Origin: Eubacteriales bacterium
GTDB taxonomy: Bacteria > Bacillota > Clostridia > Peptostreptococcales > Acidaminobacteraceae
Direction of reading: 5' to 3'
Assembly (NCBI GenBank): GCA_030625285.1
Contig: DAOURC010000045.1
Location: 1 to 6,061 of the forward strand
DNA: 6,061 bases
Part shown: positions 1 through 6,061 of the stretch, one piece after another
Layout of the letters: each line of letters begins with the position of its first letter
How positions within the stretch are numbered: position 1 is the stretch's first letter
The notes under the pieces: model-generated
The model's database searches: none
What the model was told of the DNA's origin: nothing
What the model saw: only the letters and a program-made list of their open reading frames with translations
Position numbers and translations under genes: made by a program

Positions 1-45
1 GAAGCAAAACCAGTTTATGGTGGGTTTAAAATGCTAAGGAAATAA
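1..45 (+). CDS. 3' end of an unidentified gene (partial)
   Basis: The frame starting at base 1 is open for 14 codons and ends in TAA at 43-45, with a C-terminus reading EAKPVYGGFKMLRK. The stop is followed at once by a hairpin terminator, which is what the end of a real gene would show. The tail is too short to assign a family. It is basic at the very end and has no recognisable motif. The gene points toward the - strand gene at 86-550, so the two are convergent and share the terminator between them. Confidence 0.6.
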   Translation, partial: EAKPVYGGFKMLRK

Positions 46-75
46 AAAATCTGCTTATCATAAAAGCAGATTTTT
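45..75. terminator. Bidirectional intrinsic terminator
   Basis: A perfect 12-bp inverted repeat (45-56 with 64-75) encloses a 7-nt loop. Its arms are an A-run plus TCTGCTT and the complementary AAGCAGA plus a T-run. On the + strand it ends in five Ts and can stop the gene ending at 45. On the - strand the hairpin is followed by TTTTTTATTT, a better U-tract, and can stop the gene whose stop codon is at 86-88. Only three pairs are G-C, but the convergent placement makes the call solid. Confidence 0.85.
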
Positions 76-85
76 ACTATAAGTG

Positions 86-550
86 CTATTTGCCGGCAAT
101 GATATAAATCAAGTCAATCATAGGAATATTAGAAGGAACACTAAAAGATCCAGATCTCAACTTGTTTCCTAATCCTAGCTCTTCAACTTTTAAAATGAAT
201 TCGTTTACATCTGAAATCAAATCTTTTTCTAATAAAAGTTTGGCAATGTGATAGCCAGTCAAACCGCTATTGATTTCAAATTTCACTTTTGTTGCAGGCT
301 TGACTTCAATTGGGTCGACAGTGTCTTCAGGTTCAACCTGAGTCGGATCTTCTTCGATTGGCGGAGTTTCTATTTCGGGAATTTCTATCTGTTCACTGAC
401 TGGAATGACAGGCTCTGAAACAGGGTTGAAAATTTTTATAGTAAAGGCGTCTGTAATTTTATAAGTTATCGAAATTGAAATGACGGCTATTAGAAGAAGC
501 GATAGTAAAACATCACTTATATCGTATAAATAATCTTTAATCTTTTCCAT
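86..550 (-). CDS. Short membrane-anchored YceG/MltG-like protein lacking the catalytic domain
   Basis: The 154-residue protein starts at ATG 550-548, preceded by GGTGAT (562-557), which is complementary to the 16S rRNA 3' end. Residues 12-32 form one hydrophobic helix after a short charged N-terminus. Residues 43-86 are a proline- and acid-rich linker. Residues 88-154 have the pattern of the N-terminal LysM-like part of the YceG/MltG family: a strand, an SGLTGYHIAKLLLEKDLI helix, a helix with EFILKVEELG, then LRSGSFSVPSNIPMIDLIYIIAGK. MltG is a membrane-anchored endolytic murein transglycosylase of about 330-380 residues. Here the protein ends where the catalytic domain would begin, so cleavage activity is not expected. 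Inference: it sits on the outer face of the membrane and may bind or position peptidoglycan machinery. The stop is clean and followed by a terminator, so this is probably a genuine short family member, not a broken gene. Confidence 0.72.
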   Translation of the reverse strand: MEKIKDYLYDISDVLLSLLLIAVISISITYKITDAFTIKIFNPVSEPVIPVSEQIEIPEIETPPIEEDPTQVEPEDTVDPIEVKPATKVKFEINSGLTGYHIAKLLLEKDLISDVNEFILKVEELGLGNKLRSGSFSVPSNIPMIDLIYIIAGK

Positions 551-556
551 TAATTA

Positions 557-562
557 ATCACC
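557..562 (-). promoter_or_regulatory. Ribosome binding site of the YceG-like gene
   Basis: On the - strand GGTGAT lies 6 nt before ATG 550-548. It matches the 3' half of the extended anti-Shine-Dalgarno complement (GGAGGTGAT) and supports this start. A second purine-rich stretch, AAAGG (569-565), is farther upstream. Confidence 0.5.
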
Positions 563-575
563 AACCTTTAATATA

Positions 576-604
576 AGAATATCAAAATAAAGTAATAAAG
601 ACAA
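576..604 (-). promoter_or_regulatory. Candidate sigma-A promoter for the YceG-like gene
   Basis: Read on the - strand, TTGTCT (604-599) and TATTCT (581-576) are separated by 17 bp, each matching consensus at 4 of 6 positions. The transcript would start near 569, giving a very short leader. The -35 box overlaps the left arm of the inverted repeat at 601-615. In such A+T-rich DNA chance matches are common, so this is only a candidate. Confidence 0.4.
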
Positions 605-615
605 TTCATAATTGT
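601..615. repeat. Operator-like perfect inverted repeat in a divergent intergenic region
   Basis: ACAATT-CAT-AATTGT is a perfect 6-bp inverted repeat with a 3-bp centre. It lies between the two diverging genes, overlaps the candidate -35 box of the leftward promoter and abuts the extended -10 of the rightward one. Size and symmetry fit a dimeric winged-helix repressor site; MarR/OhrR-type operators have comparable ACAATT...AATTGT halves. The regulator is unknown and the site may be chance. Confidence 0.35.
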
Positions 616-623
616 GATAAAAT
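615..623 (+). promoter_or_regulatory. Candidate extended -10 promoter of the rluA-HEPN-lepB-kinase operon
   Basis: TGATAAAAT contains the TGn extension and TAAAAT (618-623), 5 of 6 to consensus. No good -35 box is found 16-18 bp upstream, consistent with an extended -10 promoter. Transcription would start near 630, just at the ribosome binding site, leaving a leader of about 16 nt. That closeness lowers confidence. Confidence 0.35.
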
Positions 624-645
624 ACAAATAGGAGAGAAAAATAAT

Positions 646-1545
646 ATGATAGAGATAAAAATTGGAACAAATGAGAAAGAACAGAGAATAGATCGATTTT
701 TAATGAAAATGATGAAAAATGATTCAAGAAGTAATATTTTCAAATATTTAAGAAAAAAGATTATCAAGGTCAATGGTAAAAAAGTTAAAGAAAATTATTT
801 CTTGCAAGAAGACGATATTATAAACATATATTTGCCAGAGAAATTTTTCAATGAAATGTCTGAAGTTAAAAAAGATGAAATCATCGGTAAATATCATTTA
901 GATATCGTGCATGAAGATGAAGATATTCTTATTGTCAACAAACCTGTTGGGTTATTGACTCATCCAGACAAAAGTGAATATAAGAAAACCTTGTCTTCTT
1001 ACGTGAATGTTTATTTAAGTGATTACGCATCAAGAACTTTTAAACCGGCATCCATACAAAGACTCGATAAAAATACCAGCGGTCTTATTATATTTGCAAA
1101 AAATTATGATACATTGAAAAGAATGAATGAATTACTGAGAAAAAGAGAAATAAAAAAATATTATCTTACTGTTGTTGAAGGATTAATGGAGGGTGAGAGA
1201 GAAGTTAAAGGATATATTGTAAAAGATGAAAGAAGCAATAGATCAACACTATACAATAATTCAGTGAAAGATTCCAAACAAGTCCATACAATTTTTAGGA
1301 CTTTAAAATCAAATGAAAAATTCAGTTTGCTTGAAGTTGAGTTGCTTACAGGTAGATCTCATCAAATCAGAGCATCGCTAGAGGCTATTGGTCATCCAAT
1401 AGTAGGAGATAAAAAATATGGCGGCAAGAGTCTAAAAGACGTTGAAAGATATCTGTTGCATGCTTACAAGGTTGAATTTGAAGGAAAAGAATATGCTAAG
1501 GAGTCAAGAGAAATTCAATTATTTGTCGAAAAGGAGATATATTAA
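646..1545 (+). CDS. RluA-family 23S rRNA/tRNA pseudouridine synthase
   Basis: The 299-residue protein isomerises specific uridines in structured RNA to pseudouridine, probably in 23S rRNA, in the cytoplasm. An S4-type RNA-binding domain occupies about residues 13-63 (QRIDRFL, then IIKVNGKKV). The catalytic domain follows: VNKPVGLLTHP at 98-108, the signature QRLDKNTSG at 138-146 with catalytic Asp141, TGRSHQIR at 235-242 and GHPIVGDKKYG at 249-259. The length and S4-plus-catalytic layout fit the RluC/RluD subgroup. The residue before RLD is Gln where His or Asn is more usual, a minor variation. ATG 646 is preceded by AGGAGAG (630-636). It is the first gene of the operon, and its TAA overlaps the next ATG by one base. 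The exact target uridines cannot be read from sequence, so no RluB/C/D symbol is given. Confidence 0.93.
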   Translation: MIEIKIGTNEKEQRIDRFLMKMMKNDSRSNIFKYLRKKIIKVNGKKVKENYFLQEDDIINIYLPEKFFNEMSEVKKDEIIGKYHLDIVHEDEDILIVNKPVGLLTHPDKSEYKKTLSSYVNVYLSDYASRTFKPASIQRLDKNTSGLIIFAKNYDTLKRMNELLRKREIKKYYLTVVEGLMEGEREVKGYIVKDERSNRSTLYNNSVKDSKQVHTIFRTLKSNEKFSLLEVELLTGRSHQIRASLEAIGHPIVGDKKYGGKSLKDVERYLLHAYKVEFEGKEYAKESREIQLFVEKEIY

Positions 1546-2342
1546 TGGTTGAATCATTTGATGTTATTCATAAGTTGATAGAAAGATATGATTATGGTGG
1601 AGCATATGATTTGTTAATAGAGGAAGGGCTCGAGGAAACCGATGCTGAAAAAATTATCAACTCGTGTAGATATGCGACAAATTTTGACTTTAAAACATCT
1701 AGATATCATTTGAATGAATTGGATGAGGACGTTGATAAATTAGAAATTATTCAAAAAACCAAGAAAAATTTAGATGAATTGATTAAAGGTGTACCAGATG
1801 CGATATTTTCAGAACTGATGGAGAACATCAAGATACAGATTGTAAATGAAGAGTTTATCGACTTTTTAGGTAGAGTTTATCGATTCAAAGAAGCGTTATA
1901 CAAATACATTTTTATTAGTTCGATTGATGAATATAGGAAGTTTTCTTTTACATCAGACATAGTGCTGAAAAAGAATATTCTAAGGATTCTAAAGAAAAAA
2001 TTTAAAATCTATAATGGAAGCACAATATTCGGAATATCATCATATATACAAAAATTCCAGAAAACAAATCATAAATTTCAGAAAGTAGATAAAATTTTAA
2101 ATACAAACAAGATGAATGAAATCATTGAATTAAGGCACAATTCCATAATTGGACATGGATTCGCAGGTGTTTCTATAGACGATATATATAAAATATATGG
2201 AAATCCATATAATGTTCTTGATGATTTTGAAGATTGTCTTAAAATATTAGGAATAAAAATATTGAAATATAAATACGGACATTTAAATGAATTATTATAT
2301 GAACTGATATGTGATTTAAAAGAGAGTGAATTAGATGAGTAA
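1545..2342 (+). CDS. Stand-alone HEPN-domain protein, Csm6-like putative ribonuclease without CARF
   Basis: The protein is 265 residues, soluble and largely helical, with no signal peptide or membrane helix. ELRHNSIIGHGF (195-206) carries an R-x6-H motif (Arg197, His204), the catalytic signature of HEPN ribonucleases. A polar residue follows the Arg, and the NSIIGHGF context resembles the R-N-x-S-x-x-A-H-G of Csm6/Csx1-type CRISPR effectors. Two other stretches look like that C-terminal half: the start, IHKLIERYDYGGAYDLLIEE (8-27), and FIDFLGRVYRFKEALYKY (104-121). In Csm6 a CARF domain binding cyclic oligoadenylate lies N-terminal to this region; here the protein begins about where CARF would end. 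Inference: a metal-independent RNase or a HEPN-fold RNA-binding protein. The start is supported by AAGGAGA (1531-1537). It overlaps the pseudouridine synthase gene by 1 nt and the signal peptidase gene by 8 nt, implying translational coupling. Fold assignment is from remembered family patterns, not a search. No MNT antitoxin gene or CRISPR array is adjacent. Confidence 0.7.
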   Translation: MVESFDVIHKLIERYDYGGAYDLLIEEGLEETDAEKIINSCRYATNFDFKTSRYHLNELDEDVDKLEIIQKTKKNLDELIKGVPDAIFSELMENIKIQIVNEEFIDFLGRVYRFKEALYKYIFISSIDEYRKFSFTSDIVLKKNILRILKKKFKIYNGSTIFGISSYIQKFQKTNHKFQKVDKILNTNKMNEIIELRHNSIIGHGFAGVSIDDIYKIYGNPYNVLDDFEDCLKILGIKILKYKYGHLNELLYELICDLKESELDE

Positions 2343-2796
2343 AGGAAAAATAGCTTTTTATATATTTGAAATTTTAGTTATTATAATAATTTTAAATATA
2401 TTTGGGATTACATATGTTCAGGGCGATTCAATGGAACCGACTCTATCATCGGGAGATTTGGTGTTGTATTTAAAGAATGTAGAATATGAAAAAAATGATA
2501 TTGTAATATTTCAATCTGAGCATTTAAACAAGTTGCTTATTAAGAGAGTCGCAGCAACAAGTGGAGATGTAATTGAAGTTAAGGATAAACATATTTTAAT
2601 CGGAATGAAAGATGTTGGTGAATCTTGCTATATAGAGAATTTTAGAATTTCAGAACAAGAATATTTCGTTCTTGGAGATAACTTGACTGAAAGTGAGGAT
2701 TCAAGAAGCGAGAGAGTTGGAATTATTTCTAAAAGTACTATTATCGGAAGAGCGGTTTTTAGAATTTTACCCTTGAGTAAGTGGGGGAAAATATAG
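2335..2796 (+). CDS. lepB: Signal peptidase I (compact Gram-positive type)
   Basis: This 153-residue membrane peptidase cleaves signal peptides from exported proteins on the outer face of the membrane. One N-terminal transmembrane helix (about 7-27) is followed by the S26 family boxes. GDSMEPTLSSGD (30-41) holds nucleophile Ser32; NDIVIF is at 54-59; IKRVAATSGD (69-78) holds general base Lys70; VLGDNLTESEDSR (112-124) is the last box. The Ser-Lys spacing of 38 matches the Gram-positive Sip type. The protein is shorter than the usual 170-190 residues, with little inserted between Lys70 and the last box. In that box, Leu follows GDN where Arg is common; the DSR end is kept. The ATG lies within the end of the HEPN gene (8-nt overlap) with only a weak AGAGAG upstream, so expression likely depends on coupling. 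It may be one of several paralogues in the genome. Confidence 0.93.
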   Translation: MSKGKIAFYIFEILVIIIILNIFGITYVQGDSMEPTLSSGDLVLYLKNVEYEKNDIVIFQSEHLNKLLIKRVAATSGDVIEVKDKHILIGMKDVGESCYIENFRISEQEYFVLGDNLTESEDSRSERVGIISKSTIIGRAVFRILPLSKWGKI

Positions 2797-2803
2797 AGGA
2801 GGT
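2796..2803 (+). promoter_or_regulatory. Strong ribosome binding site that fixes a TTG start
   Basis: GAGGAGGT is a near-perfect Shine-Dalgarno ending 7-8 nt before TTG 2811-2813. It begins at the last base of the signal peptidase stop codon. It decides the kinase start: the upstream in-frame GTG at 2781 has no comparable site and would add ten residues not expected before the TGS strand. Confidence 0.88.
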
Positions 2804-2810
2804 AAATATT

Positions 2811-4454
2811 TTGAAAATTTACATAGATGGTGTTGAGAGAGAGTACCCGCAAGGAGCGAGTTATGAAGTAGTTGCCAATGAATTCCAGACGGATGAGATT
2901 CCACAAATAGTAGCTGTGAAAGCAAACAATAAACTGTCTCAACTTATGTCGCCTATTGAAGATGGAGTCGGCATAGAATTTATTGATTTAAGAAACACTG
3001 ATGGAATGAGAATTTATCAAAGAAGTCTTTCTTTTGTTTTTATCAGATCGGTCATGGAGTTGTTTAACGATACCAATGTTATTGTAAAACATTCTCTTAG
3101 CCAGGGCCTTTATTGCGAGATTAAAGGTGAGCATAGATTGATCAATAAAGATATTCAGTCAATCAAGGAAAGAATGCAAGAAATCATAGATAGAGATGAA
3201 CCTTTTATTGAATCGTTGATGAGCATTACAGAAGCTGCTGAAATATTTAAAAGATATAATATGAAGTCGAAATTGGATTTGCTTAAATATAGAACAAAAG
3301 ATTATGTGAAAATGTATTCTTTAGGTTGGTTGAATGATTATTTTTATGGATATATGTTGCCAAGTACTGGTTACTTGAAAAAATTCGATTTGATTTATTA
3401 CAAGCCAGGTCTTATATTGAGACACCCTGTAGAATTCAGTCCTTTTGATGTGCCGAAATTCAGTGAACATAAAAAATTATATGAAATTCATTCTGAAGCA
3501 GAAAAATGGGGAGAAATTTTAGATGTGAGCTATGTTGCAAATCTTAATAATAAGATTGAAGAGGGATTAGCTGGAGAATTCATAAAAATTGCGGAAGCTC
3601 TTCATGAAAAGAAAATTGCAAAGATTGCAGATATAATTACAGAACAAGGGAAAAGAGTAGTTTTAATAGCAGGTCCTTCCTCGTCTGGTAAAACTACGTT
3701 TGCAAATCGTCTAAAAATTCAATTGAGAGTCAACGGGTTAAGACCTGTTACTTTATCTACCGATGATTATTTTGTCAATAGGGAAATGACACCTAGGGAT
3801 GAAAATGGAGAATATGATTTTGATTCAATAGAGGCATTGGACATTGAAATGTTCAACAAGGATTTAAAAGATATTCTAGATGAAGAGGAAGTGAATCTTC
3901 CAACATTCAATTTTCAGACCGGTCACAGAGAATACGGGGATAAGAAAATTAAAATTGATGATGATCAAATAGTGATTATTGAAGGAATTCATGGACTGAA
4001 CGAAAAATTGACAGAAGATGTTTTGAAGAAAGACAAATATAAAATATATATAAGTGCTTTGACACAATTGAATATCGATAGTCATAATCGCATACCGACT
4101 ACCGATGTAAGAATTATCAGAAGAATTGTAAGAGATAGTAAATTTAGAGGACATTCGGCCTTGAAGACGCTTCACCTTTGGAAATCAGTGAGAAGGGGCG
4201 AAGAAAAAAATATTTTTCCATATCAAGAAGATGCTGATGCTGTATTTAATTCAGCCTTGGTTTATGAAATGGCTATTCTGAAAAAACACGCTATTCCTCT
4301 ATTAGAAGGTATTACGCGTGAATTTAAAGAATACTCTGAAGCGAGAAGATTACTCAAGTTTTTAAGTTATTTTACAAGTGTAGATAATGATGATTTAGTT
4401 CCAACCACATCTATATTAAAAGAATTTATAGGTGGAAGCAGTTTTGACGTATAA
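2811..4454 (+). CDS. TGS-domain nucleoside kinase (uridine kinase-like, PRK/UDK P-loop)
   Basis: From TTG 2811 the protein has 547 residues and starts MKIYIDGVEREYPQG, the first strand of a TGS domain (about 1-60). Residues 60-200 resemble the threonyl-tRNA synthetase second domain, with KHSLSQGLYCEI near 93-104. The C-terminal half is a uridine kinase/phosphoribulokinase-type P-loop domain: Walker A GPSSSGKTT at 288-296, STDDYF at 316-321, PTFNFQTGHR at 364-373, and EGIHGLN at 391-397. Enzymes of this class phosphorylate a nucleoside with a nucleoside triphosphate; the exact nucleoside is uncertain, and a general nucleoside kinase is as likely as a strict uridine kinase. The TGS-ThrRS-like-kinase layout and length are typical of a family in clostridia and Thermotogae. 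The TGS part may bind RNA or a regulatory ligand, but that role is unproven. It is the last gene of the operon, 14 nt after the signal peptidase stop. Confidence 0.9.
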   Translation: MKIYIDGVEREYPQGASYEVVANEFQTDEIPQIVAVKANNKLSQLMSPIEDGVGIEFIDLRNTDGMRIYQRSLSFVFIRSVMELFNDTNVIVKHSLSQGLYCEIKGEHRLINKDIQSIKERMQEIIDRDEPFIESLMSITEAAEIFKRYNMKSKLDLLKYRTKDYVKMYSLGWLNDYFYGYMLPSTGYLKKFDLIYYKPGLILRHPVEFSPFDVPKFSEHKKLYEIHSEAEKWGEILDVSYVANLNNKIEEGLAGEFIKIAEALHEKKIAKIADIITEQGKRVVLIAGPSSSGKTTFANRLKIQLRVNGLRPVTLSTDDYFVNREMTPRDENGEYDFDSIEALDIEMFNKDLKDILDEEEVNLPTFNFQTGHREYGDKKIKIDDDQIVIIEGIHGLNEKLTEDVLKKDKYKIYISALTQLNIDSHNRIPTTDVRIIRRIVRDSKFRGHSALKTLHLWKSVRRGEEKNIFPYQEDADAVFNSALVYEMAILKKHAIPLLEGITREFKEYSEARRLLKFLSYFTSVDNDDLVPTTSILKEFIGGSSFDV

Positions 4455-4471
4455 AAATAATTATATATAAA
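4444..4471 (+). promoter_or_regulatory. Candidate sigma-A promoter for the phosphatase gene
   Basis: TTGACG (4444-4449) and TATAAA (4466-4471) are spaced 16 bp apart and each matches consensus at 5 of 6 positions. The -35 box overlaps the last codons of the kinase gene, and transcription would start near 4478, leaving a leader of about 48 nt. No hairpin terminator is visible between the kinase stop and the next gene, so read-through from the operon is also possible. Confidence 0.5.
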
Positions 4472-4525
4472 AGAAGGATTTTTTGGTATGATTGTATAAA
4501 TAGTAGTAAGTAGGGTGGGAGTTAT

Positions 4526-6061
4526 ATGGTTACAAATAAAAAAGTCAATATGAAAACATTTTATTTAATGATTTTTTTAGTGTTTGCATGTCAACATTTA
4601 GCTTATAATTCAATTAACATCGAATCCTACTTCAACCAATATCTTAATCTTGAACAAGTAAAATTATTAATTAAATTAAGCGGCATCATTGTTAGTCTAT
4701 TGATATTGAATACCAGTTATTTTACGTTTTTAAATCATAGTCGTAAAAGGATGATGTATTTCGTTGTAATTTTTGAAGGAATTGCGATTATTGAAATTTT
4801 AGAAAATGTTTTTTATAATCCTCTTTTTATAGAGTATTCCAAAACAACATTTCAATTGTTCGATATATTCTATGAATTTATATTCGCTGTATCGGCGGTT
4901 TTAATTGCAGTAGCCAGTCGTATCGATATTGATAAAAAAGTGAAGAAACGATATTTTAAATATCTAAAAGCGGTTCCTTTAGTTGAAGTCGGGGTTATAA
5001 TTATAATTTTATTTTTAATAACCAGCAATGCACATCTCTTGGTAAATCACGATATGATTATTAATTATTTGGTAGCTATTCAGTTTATCGGGTTGTCATT
5101 TGCAATAATCAAGTATATCAAACTTTATTACAGCAACTTGAATAATCGTGTAAGAGATTTCGCAACGGGTTTAGCGATTATTTTATTAACTGATTTTTTT
5201 GAATTTGTATTGCCGTTGAATGAATATCAGTTGTTGATTGAATCATTGTTATTTGTTGTTGGATTATGGATTTTGAATATAGCCACTTTTAGGTATAATA
5301 TAGATATACCATATACTCAATTGAGAAATGCACAGAGACAGGTTAATCTTTACGCAGACAATCTTGAAAAAATCATTGAAAAAAGAACTGAAGAGATTAC
5401 TAGTGTCAATCAAAGATTGACGAGTGAAATAGAAAATCCCAAATTGATACAGCAAAGTTTACTACCTGCAAAAAGGTATGAATTTAAAAATGTACTATTT
5501 GTATCGGATTACTTTCCGTGCGAGAGATTATCGGGTGATTTTTACGATATATATCCGATAGACGAAACGAATATAGGCATGTATGTTTTAGATGTTTCGG
5601 GGCATGGTGTTTCAGCGGCTTTGATGACTATGTTTTGCAATAATTATGTTAAGTCTTCGGAGCGGTTGATTAAGCGCTATAGAGGGTTGAAACCCCACAG
5701 AAACATTCAACATTTTTATGATGAGTTCAATAAAATGAATTTTCCAAATGAAATGCATATGGTGATTTTATTTGCAACTTATGATATTAATACAGGAATA
5801 TTGAAATATTCAAATGGAGGGCTTAATAATTTTCCGATTATTAAAAGAGCCAATGGAAATGTCGAATATTTAGATCAAAATATAGGATTTCCCATTTGCA
5901 AGTTAGGGGATATATATGTTCCAGAATATGAGAGTACAGAAATTCAGCTAAATATAGGAGATAAGGTGATATTCTTTACAGATGGATTAACTGATGAGAA
6001 GAAGAATCTGGTTATGACAGAAAATGAATTGATAGATTTATTAGAGCAATATCAAGGTAAG
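4526..6061 (+). CDS. Multi-pass membrane sensor with RsbU/SpoIIE-type PP2C phosphatase domain (3' end outside window)
   Basis: The frame from ATG 4526 stays open for 512 codons to the window edge; AGGGTGGGAGT (4512-4522) precedes it. Residues 10-255 hold about eight hydrophobic helices, roughly at 10-27, 48-69, 77-95, 108-130, 149-167, 179-199, 212-230 and 237-255, in a membrane sensor-like array I cannot name. Residues 262-305 are a charged heptad-like linker, probably a coiled coil passing a signal on. The phosphatase domain begins at QQSLLP (309-314). It keeps the metal-binding acids in ERLSGDFYD (Asp338, Asp341), DVSGHG (Asp356) and FFTDGLTD (Asp486, Asp490), so an active Mn/Mg-dependent serine/threonine phosphatase is expected. 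Relatives dephosphorylate anti-sigma-factor antagonists (partner-switching). No STAS or anti-sigma gene is visible here. Probably only the last few tens of residues are missing. Confidence 0.88.
   Translation, partial: MVTNKKVNMKTFYLMIFLVFACQHLAYNSINIESYFNQYLNLEQVKLLIKLSGIIVSLLILNTSYFTFLNHSRKRMMYFVVIFEGIAIIEILENVFYNPLFIEYSKTTFQLFDIFYEFIFAVSAVLIAVASRIDIDKKVKKRYFKYLKAVPLVEVGVIIIILFLITSNAHLLVNHDMIINYLVAIQFIGLSFAIIKYIKLYYSNLNNRVRDFATGLAIILLTDFFEFVLPLNEYQLLIESLLFVVGLWILNIATFRYNIDIPYTQLRNAQRQVNLYADNLEKIIEKRTEEITSVNQRLTSEIENPKLIQQSLLPAKRYEFKNVLFVSDYFPCERLSGDFYDIYPIDETNIGMYVLDVSGHGVSAALMTMFCNNYVKSSERLIKRYRGLKPHRNIQHFYDEFNKMNFPNEMHMVILFATYDINTGILKYSNGGLNNFPIIKRANGNVEYLDQNIGFPICKLGDIYVPEYESTEIQLNIGDKVIFFTDGLTDEKKNLVMTENELIDLLEQYQGK

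Noticed and set aside
1545..2342. CRISPR locus around the Csm6-like gene
   Set aside because: I looked for spaced direct repeats and other cas-like genes and saw none; the neighbours are housekeeping genes. Only the HEPN similarity points to CRISPR.
1545..2342. HEPN-MNT toxin-antitoxin pair
   Set aside because: Neither neighbour encodes a nucleotidyltransferase: one is an RluA-type pseudouridine synthase and the other a signal peptidase.
2628..2942. Open frame on the - strand, about 104 codons
   Set aside because: It lies antisense across the end of the signal peptidase gene and the start of the kinase gene, both well supported by motifs. It has no ribosome binding site and no recognisable protein features.
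3876..4175. Open frame on the - strand, about 99 codons
   Set aside because: It is wholly antisense to the conserved P-loop kinase domain, and its translation looks like a shadow of that gene.
4455..4525. Terminator or riboswitch between the kinase and phosphatase genes
   Set aside because: The region has T-runs but no stable stem ahead of them, and at 71 nt it is too short and too A+T-rich for a structured riboswitch. Only a candidate promoter is supported.
5264..5455. Open frame on the - strand, 63 codons
   Set aside because: It is antisense to the linker of the membrane phosphatase gene, which is open on the + strand from 4526 to the window end with intact catalytic motifs.

Overview
The window looks like chromosomal DNA from a low-GC Gram-positive bacterium. 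It is strongly A+T-rich, has good AGGAGG-type ribosome binding sites, closely packed co-directional genes, a TTG start, a Gram-positive type signal peptidase I and a TGS-type nucleoside kinase. An anaerobic Clostridia/Tissierellia lineage (for example the Peptoniphilaceae) fits, but that is an impression from protein style, not a search result.

Layout: positions 1-45 are the tail of an unidentified + strand gene, followed by a hairpin terminator (45-75) that can also serve the opposite strand. A - strand gene (550 to 86) encodes a short membrane-anchored protein with only the N-terminal YceG/MltG-like domain. A 95-bp divergent intergenic region follows, with a candidate promoter on each strand and a perfect 15-bp inverted repeat (601-615) between them. 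From 646 to 4454 four + strand genes form a tight operon: an RluA-family pseudouridine synthase, a stand-alone HEPN-domain protein resembling the C-terminal half of Csm6-type CRISPR ribonucleases, a compact signal peptidase I, and a TGS/P-loop nucleoside kinase. The first three overlap at their ends (1 nt and 8 nt). The kinase starts 14 nt after the peptidase stop, at a TTG with a near-perfect Shine-Dalgarno. A candidate promoter at the end of the kinase gene precedes a multi-pass membrane protein with an RsbU/SpoIIE-type PP2C phosphatase domain. That gene is open from 4526 to the window edge.

The most unusual element is the HEPN gene (1545-2342). It carries an R-x6-H motif in a context typical of Csm6-like RNases, but it has no CARF sensor domain and no CRISPR locus is visible here. 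It sits inside what is otherwise a housekeeping operon, overlapping both neighbours. The second theme is signalling: the phosphatase has an N-terminal sensor region of about eight membrane helices that I do not recognise.
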